This document shows, piece by piece, positions 6,061 to 9,559 of a stretch of 9,559 nt of DNA (within the stretch, counting starts at the first letter, position 1; every line of letters starts with the position of its first letter). Source of the DNA: Actinomycetes bacterium (GTDB lineage: Bacteria > Actinomycetota > Acidimicrobiia > Acidimicrobiales > SZUA-35); contig JAAETV010000329.1 of NCBI GenBank assembly GCA_024227975.1, positions 1-9,559 on the forward strand. Reading direction: 5' to 3'. The position numbers and the translations under genes were made by a program. The notes beneath the pieces are model-generated. The model searched no databases. It saw only the letters and a program-made list of their open reading frames with translations, and had not been told where the DNA came from.

Positions 6061-6738
6061 TCAGACCGCCAACTCGGCTCGGCTGGCCAGGAAGCTCACG
6101 GTCCTGGTCCAGGCCAGCTCGGCCGCTTCAGGATCATGATTGGGGCCCGCTTCGAAGAACCAGTGGCGGGTCCCGGGATAGACGTGGAATTCGGTGTCGC
6201 GGCCTCCGAGACGGATGAATGACTCAGTGACGACCCGATCCTCGTCGCTGACGATGTGGTCGTCTTCGGCGAAATGGCCCTGATAGACGGCGGAGGCGTC
6301 GTCGAAGTCGATCGACTGGGCTCCGTAGAAGGCGACGGCGGCGTTGACCGAAGTTCCCATCCGGGCCGAGAGCCAGAATGCGAGCGATGCCCCCATGGAG
6401 AAACCGACGATCGCTATTGGCTGGTTGGCATCATCGCTCATGGCCCGCAGGGTGTGGGCCGACGACATGACGAGTCCAGACAGCTCGTCAGGGTCGAGTC
6501 CAGCTAGTACCGCCTCCCCTTCCGGCTCGGTCACGGGCTGGACACCGTCGAACATGTCAGGGGCGAGAACGGTGTACCCCTCAGCCGCCAGGCGCCGACA
6601 GAAGTCACGGACCCAGTCGTTGAGGCCCCACCAGGAGTGGAGTACGAGCACACCGGGGCCCTGCTTGCCCCCCGGTGGGTCGACCAGGAACGCTTCACCA
6701 GCTCGACGGTTGGTGAACGGAGAAGGCTCAGCGCTCAT
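6061..6738 (-). CDS. Dienelactone hydrolase-like alpha/beta hydrolase with Ser nucleophile
   Basis: A 225-residue cytoplasmic alpha/beta hydrolase close to the usual dienelactone hydrolase length. Landmarks are PGVLVLHSWWGLNDWVRDF (28-46), LAAEGYTVLAPDMFDG (50-65), the nucleophile elbow GFSMGAS (112-118), HFAEDDHIV (155-163) and YPGTRHWFFE (187-196). The probable triad is Ser114, Asp160 and His192. Classical dienelactone hydrolases use Cys at the elbow and a Glu in 'HEWWGL'; here these are Ser114 and Ser35. The protein is therefore a DLH-superfamily esterase or hydrolase rather than a textbook dienelactone hydrolase. No ring-cleavage or chlorocatechol gene lies nearby. It is the first gene of the minus-strand operon, and its ATG lies 7 bases after a TAGGGT box, consistent with a leaderless message. 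Its product may process the compound handled by the downstream exporters, but that is inference from position only. Confidence 0.87.
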   Translation of the reverse strand: MSAEPSPFTNRRAGEAFLVDPPGGKQGPGVLVLHSWWGLNDWVRDFCRRLAAEGYTVLAPDMFDGVQPVTEPEGEAVLAGLDPDELSGLVMSSAHTLRAMSDDANQPIAIVGFSMGASLAFWLSARMGTSVNAAVAFYGAQSIDFDDASAVYQGHFAEDDHIVSDEDRVVTESFIRLGGRDTEFHVYPGTRHWFFEAGPNHDPEAAELAWTRTVSFLASRAELAV

Positions 6739-6745
6739 TGCACCG

Positions 6746-6751
6746 ACCCTA
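6746..6751 (-). promoter_or_regulatory. Predicted leaderless promoter (-10 TAGGGT) of the seven-gene operon
   Basis: The minus strand reads TAGGGT, then CGGTGCA (7 bases), then the ATG at 6738. TANNNT followed by 6-7 bases and a start codon is the known arrangement for leaderless transcripts in actinobacteria, where transcription and translation begin at the same base. No Shine-Dalgarno sequence precedes this ATG. The -35 region is poorly defined; CTGGTC (6769-6774) is correctly spaced but weak. This would drive the whole run from the hydrolase to the crotonase. Confidence 0.6.
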
Positions 6752-6856
6752 TCCGACAGGGACGGCGGGACCAGGCCGCGGGACGGGGCACAGCCCGCAA
6801 TGCGCTACCTTGGTATATGTGGTGATCGGATCCCGGTATAGGCCGCGGGCGTTCCC

Positions 6857-6862
6857 TACCCT
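6857..6862 (+). promoter_or_regulatory. Predicted leaderless promoter (-10 TACCCT) of the YihY-family gene
   Basis: TACCCT is followed by 6 bases (GGCTCG) and the GTG start at 6869. No Shine-Dalgarno sequence lies before this GTG or before the in-frame ATG at 6881. The spacing supports GTG as the true start of a leaderless message. A similar box, TACCTT, at 6806-6811 could be an upstream alternative promoter. Confidence 0.55.
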
Positions 6863-6868
6863 GGCTCG

Positions 6869-7876
6869 GTGCCAGTCGCAATGCTAGGGAGAACGGGACA
6901 GGCCCTCGGGTCGATGTGGCGTTTCGTGCGCGATGTCGCCCTTCGCTGGTATCACGGTGGCGTCGGGGATCTGGCCGCCGGAGTCACTTTCTGGATCCTG
7001 GTCTCCCTTCCCGCCTCGATCTTGGTCCTGTTGTCGGCTCTGGGTGCCCTCGACGCCTACATCGATGTCAGCTTCGACAGTGAGATAAAGCAGAACGTTC
7101 TCGACTTCGTTGATCGGGTCTTCATCAACAACGAGGGCATCAGTGACACGGTCGAGGCCCTGTTCAAACAGAGCCCTGACCCTGGACTGTTGACCGTGTC
7201 GGTGGCTGTGACCCTGTGGTCGGTCAGCCGGGGCTTCGCTGGCCTGATCAGGGCCCTGGACGATATCTACGAGGTGGTGGATGGTCGTCCCTGGTATCAC
7301 ACCCGTGTGGTGGCTGTGATCCTCGGGATCGGGAGCCTGCTCATTTCGGTACCCCTGGTGATGTTGGAACGTTTGGTGTGGGAACCCCTCCCCGACGGGG
7401 CCATGGAGCGGATCCTGCGCTCGGTGGTGGCCATGACTGTGCTGGCTACTTGGGCCCTCATCATCCTCCACTATGGGCCGGCCCGACGGAGCCGGCTGCG
7501 CCATGATGTGCCGGGGGCCATCGTGGCTGCCGCATTGTGGTGGCTCCTGACCGCCGGGTTCGGCTTCTACGTCTCGCTCACCAGCCCGGCCAGCGACGTC
7601 ACGGCCGCCGTCGGTGCTGCCCTGCTCGCCCTGACCTGGATCTGGATGGCGGCCCAAGTCCTCCTCATCGGAGGCACCGTCAACTTCTTGTACGGCCAAC
7701 GGCGCAGCATCGCCCGCGAGCGCAATCGATGGGGAGATCGGTTCAACTGGGGCACAGGGGAGATCCGCAAGATCGTGGTCAACGGCCATGATGATGGGCG
7801 GGCCTCCGATCGGCCGACGGCTGGTGCCTTCGGTACCGAAGGGGCCGACTCGGATGGAGGGGTAGCCAGGGGCTAG
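6869..7876 (+). CDS. YihY/BrkB family (UPF0761-type) inner-membrane protein
   Basis: A 335-residue integral membrane protein of the YihY/virulence-factor-BrkB family, whose molecular function is not settled. Family landmarks are GVTFWILVSLPASILVLLSALG (38-59) in helix 1; TLWSVSRGFAGLIRALDDIY (115-134), the conserved 'W-S-x-S-R-G-x-x-x-L-x-x-A-L-x-x-x-Y' element; a basic HYGPARR loop (201-207); and PGAIVAAALWWLLTAGFGFYV (215-235) before the last helix pair. About six transmembrane helices are predicted, with a region of about 40 residues, including acidic stretches, between helices 1 and 2. A hydrophilic, probably disordered tail of about 55 residues follows the last helix. The GTG at 6869 is preferred to the ATG at 6881 because of the well-spaced -10 box and absent Shine-Dalgarno site, though either is possible. 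It is a single-gene unit, divergent from the hydrolase operon and ending 6 bp from the stop of the convergent epoxide hydrolase gene. Confidence 0.88.
   Translation: MPVAMLGRTGQALGSMWRFVRDVALRWYHGGVGDLAAGVTFWILVSLPASILVLLSALGALDAYIDVSFDSEIKQNVLDFVDRVFINNEGISDTVEALFKQSPDPGLLTVSVAVTLWSVSRGFAGLIRALDDIYEVVDGRPWYHTRVVAVILGIGSLLISVPLVMLERLVWEPLPDGAMERILRSVVAMTVLATWALIILHYGPARRSRLRHDVPGAIVAAALWWLLTAGFGFYVSLTSPASDVTAAVGAALLALTWIWMAAQVLLIGGTVNFLYGQRRSIARERNRWGDRFNWGTGEIRKIVVNGHDDGRASDRPTAGAFGTEGADSDGGVARG
7827..7842. repeat. 16-bp perfect palindrome near the convergent gene ends
   Basis: CCTTCGGTACCGAAGG reads the same on both strands and could form a 6-bp stem with a GTAC loop. It sits inside the variable C-terminal tail of the YihY-family gene, about 30 bases before that gene's stop and about 40 bases beyond the stop of the convergent epoxide hydrolase gene. 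It could contribute to transcription termination for one or both genes, although no T-run follows on either strand. A chance palindrome in coding DNA is also possible. Confidence 0.4.
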
Positions 7877-7882
7877 TGGTTG

Positions 7883-8878
7883 CTAGTCGTCGAGGCCGTT
7901 GAGGAAGGTGATGAGGGCGGATGTGACCTCGTCCGGTCGTTCCTGTTGGAGCCAGTGGCCGGCACCTTCCACCACTTCGAAGTGACGCAGGTCGGGCAGG
8001 GCCGCTTTCATGGCGGCGAGGGCGTCGGGGGTATTGCCGGCGAGCATGTCGGTCGAGCCTGCCATGTAGAACGAAGGCTGGGTGATGGTCGAACCAACCC
8101 AGGGGGCCAGCGCCCCTGGTAGTCGGTTGATGTTGCGGTACCAGTTGAGCCCCCCTCGGAACCCGGTCCTGGCCAACTCGTCGACATAGAACTGGAGGTC
8201 CTCCGCACTCAGCCACGACGGCAAACGGGCCGGCACGGCCAGCTGCTGGGTCAGGGACTCACCAGCGGGAAAGTGGCCGTCCCAACCTTCGGGAATGTCG
8301 CCGTTGGCCACTGCGTCGCCCGAGATGGAGTACAGGAAGCCGGTCACACTGCGTTCGATGTTGGCCTCGAGGTCGGCCTCGGCGACACCTGGCTCCTGGA
8401 AGTAGAGGCGGTAGTAGTCACGCCCGTCGCCGGCCGTCATCCTCATCACATCATTGACGGTGACCCCGTCGGGCAGGCCCCCGATGGGTGGGATGAAGGG
8501 CACGCTGAGGCCAGCAACGGCTCGGAACAGGTTGGGGCGGACCAGGGCCGAGTACCAGGCAACCGGGGCGCCCCAGTCATGGCCGACGATGACAGCCGAT
8601 GAAGCCTCCAGGCCATTGACCACCCCGACCACGTCGCCGATGAGGTGGTGGATGCTGTAGGAGTCGATGTCGTGAGGGGCGTCAGTGAGGCCATAGCCCC
8701 GCATCGATAGAGCCACCGCCCGGTAGCCGGCATCGGCCAAGGCGGGAAGCTGGTGACGCCATGAGTACCACGACTCGGGGAAGCCGTGGCACAGGACCAC
8801 CAACGGCCCCTCCCCCTGGCTCACATAGTGGATGTTGATCCCGTTGGTTTCGAGATTGCCGTGTTCGAGCTCGGACAT
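7883..8878 (-). CDS. Soluble epoxide hydrolase (alpha/beta hydrolase fold)
   Basis: A 331-residue epoxide hydrolase that would add water to an epoxide to give a diol in the cytoplasm. The catalytic set is complete: oxyanion-hole motif HGFPE (31-35); nucleophile Asp101 in GHDWGAP (99-105); cap-domain tyrosines Tyr159 in LYFQEPGVAEADLE (158-171) and Tyr247 in LNWYRN (244-249); acid Asp277 in GSTDML; and base His308 in GAGHWLQQERP. The LYFQEPGVAEA and NWYRN segments closely resemble the mammalian soluble epoxide hydrolase C-terminal domain, so the family call is strong. The N-terminal phosphatase domain of the mammalian enzyme is absent, as usual in bacteria. The start ATG at 8878 is chosen because it begins directly at the domain edge and lies 7 bases after TATGCT. 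An upstream in-frame start at 8995 would overlap the preceding gene and adds unrelated residues. Substrate is unknown; xenobiotic or lipid epoxides are typical. Confidence 0.92.
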   Translation of the reverse strand: MSELEHGNLETNGINIHYVSQGEGPLVVLCHGFPESWYSWRHQLPALADAGYRAVALSMRGYGLTDAPHDIDSYSIHHLIGDVVGVVNGLEASSAVIVGHDWGAPVAWYSALVRPNLFRAVAGLSVPFIPPIGGLPDGVTVNDVMRMTAGDGRDYYRLYFQEPGVAEADLEANIERSVTGFLYSISGDAVANGDIPEGWDGHFPAGESLTQQLAVPARLPSWLSAEDLQFYVDELARTGFRGGLNWYRNINRLPGALAPWVGSTITQPSFYMAGSTDMLAGNTPDALAAMKAALPDLRHFEVVEGAGHWLQQERPDEVTSALITFLNGLDD

Positions 8879-8885
8879 GTCCGGG

Positions 8886-8891
8886 AGCATA
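8886..8891 (-). promoter_or_regulatory. Predicted leaderless promoter (-10 TATGCT) of the epoxide hydrolase
   Basis: The minus strand reads TATGCT, then CCCGGAC (7 bases), then ATG at 8878. There is no Shine-Dalgarno sequence. It is the best match to the TATAAT consensus among the start-proximal boxes here. The -35 region is weak (TGGGTC at 8909-8914). It lies in the 52-bp gap after the stop of the upstream membrane-protein gene, so the hydrolase probably has its own promoter even if read-through also occurs. Confidence 0.62.
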
Positions 8892-8930
8892 GGACACCGC
8901 GACCCGACGACCCAGGCGCCTACCACCTGG

Positions 8931-9452
8931 TCAGTCGACGGGGACCCGGACCGCATCTGACACCTCACAAGAGACGTCACTCCAGTGAAGGTCACCAGAG
9001 ATGACGCCGAAGGTGTCGTCGCTCACGGTTGCTCCAGGCTCGACGCGGCCGATGATGCCGATGTCGATGCCGAGCGACTCACCGCCAGGACCGAACAGCT
9101 CATGGTCGACCTGATAGGCGGAGGTCTCACCACTGGCGTTGGTGACGGTGATCGTCACGTCGTAGGTCTTGAACGTGTTCAGTCCCGTCACCTCACACGA
9201 GATGGGGCCGGTCGGTGCAACCCCGTCGGTGAAATCAATGCTGAAGTCGTTGAACACCTCCCGAACGTCCGTATTTCGGGCCAGCAGTACGACTCCCACC
9301 GCACACCCCCCGATGATGAGCACAAGGAACCCGATAATCACTCCCAACACGATCCACGGAGCCTTGCTCTTCTGCTTCGGTGGGGGGACGTAGGGGGCCG
9401 ATGTCGGGGGAGGGAAGTAGCCCGGCTCGGGGGGTGGAGGCTCGCTAGTCAC
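8931..9452 (-). CDS. Hypothetical proline-rich single-pass membrane protein with extracytoplasmic domain
   Basis: A 173-residue protein I do not recognise as a named family. Residues 1-25 are rich in Pro (PPPPEPGYFPPP and YVPPP clusters), followed by a basic KQKSK patch (26-30), a strong hydrophobic helix (about 33-58) and a soluble C-terminal domain. The positive patch before the helix predicts a cytoplasmic N-terminus and an external C-terminus. The outer domain (about 82-170) looks like a small beta-sandwich, with TYDVTITVTNASGETSAYQV resembling the strand pattern of FxLYD/DUF4352-type domains. It has two cysteines, Cys86 and Cys162, that could form a disulfide. The layout (Pro-rich tail, helix, beta-domain) is common among actinobacterial envelope proteins of unknown role. 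Translation begins at GTG 9452, 7 bases after TAACCT. The gene lies upstream of the epoxide hydrolase in the same orientation, but a functional link is unproven. Confidence 0.75.
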   Translation of the reverse strand: MTSEPPPPEPGYFPPPTSAPYVPPPKQKSKAPWIVLGVIIGFLVLIIGGCAVGVVLLARNTDVREVFNDFSIDFTDGVAPTGPISCEVTGLNTFKTYDVTITVTNASGETSAYQVDHELFGPGGESLGIDIGIIGRVEPGATVSDDTFGVISGDLHWSDVSCEVSDAVRVPVD

Positions 9453-9459
9453 GGCACCA

Positions 9460-9465
9460 AGGTTA
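9460..9465 (-). promoter_or_regulatory. Predicted leaderless promoter (-10 TAACCT) of the proline-rich membrane protein
   Basis: The minus strand reads TAACCT, then TGGTGCC (7 bases), then GTG at 9452, with no Shine-Dalgarno sequence. It fits the TANNNT-N7-start layout seen at the hydrolase and epoxide hydrolase. It sits back to back with the probable promoter of the divergent right-edge gene. Confidence 0.55.
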
Positions 9466-9470
9466 ATACT
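9465..9470 (+). promoter_or_regulatory. Possible -10 element (AATACT) of the right-edge gene
   Basis: The plus strand reads AATACT, then GGCGGC (6 bases), then ATG at 9477. The box departs from TANNNT at its first base, but spacing and absence of a Shine-Dalgarno sequence fit a leaderless message. It shares base 9465 with the opposite-strand -10 box, so the two promoters would be mutually exclusive or co-regulated. Confidence 0.35.
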
Positions 9471-9476
9471 GGCGGC

Positions 9477-9559
9477 ATGGGAATGATCGAGACCGTTCGT
9501 TCGGTGGTGCGTTTCAAACCAATCGAGCTCGACCCGGTGACCCGCCGCCTGTCGCGGGC
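9477..9559 (+). CDS. 5' end of an unidentified gene, running off the window
   Basis: From ATG 9477 the frame stays open to the window edge, giving 27 codons that begin MGMIETVRSVVRFKPIELD and continue with a basic TRRLSR stretch. A second ATG at 9483 is an alternative start. The N-terminus is faintly reminiscent of actinobacterial FMN-dependent alpha-hydroxy-acid dehydrogenases, which often open with a short 'FxPxExDxxxRRLxRA' lead-in, but this is a weak recollection and too little is visible to assign a function. Support for a real gene comes from its divergent position relative to the proline-rich membrane protein, the start-proximal -10-like box, and the lack of any other gene in this strip. 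Confidence 0.5.
   Translation, partial: MGMIETVRSVVRFKPIELDPVTRRLSR

Larger units (their letters stand above)
6739..6868. other. Divergent intergenic region with duplicated short boxes
   Basis: This 130-bp region separates the hydrolase operon from the YihY-family gene and holds both promoters. It contains a 10-bp direct repeat, AGGCCGCGGG, at 6773-6782 and 6840-6849. A second repeat, CTACC(T/C)TGG, lies at 6805-6813 and 6856-6864, and its downstream copy contains the TACCCT -10 box of the YihY-family gene. It also has two GGTATA elements (6812-6817 and 6835-6840). The repeats might be operator half-sites or tandem promoters. I see no gene in the region apart from possible very short reading frames. 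Confidence 0.5.

Noticed and set aside
6811..6887. Short upstream reading frames (ATG TGG stop at 6817; a 21-codon GTG frame at 6822) before the YihY-family gene
   Set aside because: Too short to support from sequence alone. The downstream GTG has its own well-placed -10 box, so a leader peptide is not needed.
6884..7789. A 301-codon minus-strand frame opposite the YihY-family gene
   Set aside because: Its composition (Gln, Asp, His, Gly and Pro) is typical of a complementary-strand shadow, it has no domain, and the plus-strand gene shows clear family motifs.
8912..8930. CCAGG/CCTGG inverted repeat directly after the proline-rich protein's stop codon, as a terminator
   Set aside because: Only a 5-bp stem with a 9-base loop and no T-run; it could arise by chance in GC-rich DNA.
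1..9559. CRISPR arrays, insertion sequences, tRNA or rRNA genes, toxin-antitoxin or phage-defence modules
   Set aside because: None seen on either strand by inspection. All substantial frames are accounted for by transport, metabolic or membrane-protein genes.

Overview
The window is GC-rich DNA, about 9.5 kb, packed with genes at bacterial density and using GTG and TTG starts alongside ATG. Gene families, base composition and the many start codons sitting 6-7 bases after a TANNNT box (leaderless promoters) point to an actinobacterium. An Acidimicrobiia-like lineage is my best guess, but the sequence cannot prove it.

Layout. The left edge holds the 3' end of gatB (+ strand). Convergent to it is a seven-gene minus-strand run that reads from 6738 down to 253: a Ser-type dienelactone-hydrolase-like protein; ABC ATPase 1; ABC-2 permease 1; ABC ATPase 2 with a proline-rich N-terminus; ABC-2 permease 2; a MATE/DinF-type efflux protein; and a crotonase (enoyl-CoA hydratase/isomerase family). 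The four ABC genes are joined by three identical ATGA stop/start overlaps, so they are almost certainly translationally coupled. Divergent from this run, across a 130-bp intergenic region, is a YihY/BrkB-family membrane protein (+). Convergent to that, 6 bp away, is a soluble epoxide hydrolase with a complete catalytic set (-). It is preceded by a small proline-rich, single-pass membrane protein (-). The right edge carries the first 27 codons of a divergent gene (+) that I cannot identify firmly.

How the parts may work together. The minus-strand run looks like one operon transcribed from a leaderless promoter just upstream of the hydrolase. It encodes two ATPase-permease pairs plus a MATE pump, bracketed by two small-molecule enzymes. 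That suggests export or detoxification of a metabolite, but no substrate can be read from the sequence.

Points most worth a second look: a series of leaderless promoters with nearly fixed spacing; atypical active-site residues in both operon enzymes; and a run of six GGG tracts on the template strand just inside the start of ABC ATPase 2. I found no CRISPR array, insertion sequence, tRNA, rRNA, phage gene or recognised defence system. Apart from the 130-bp region at 6739-6868 there is no sizeable non-coding stretch.
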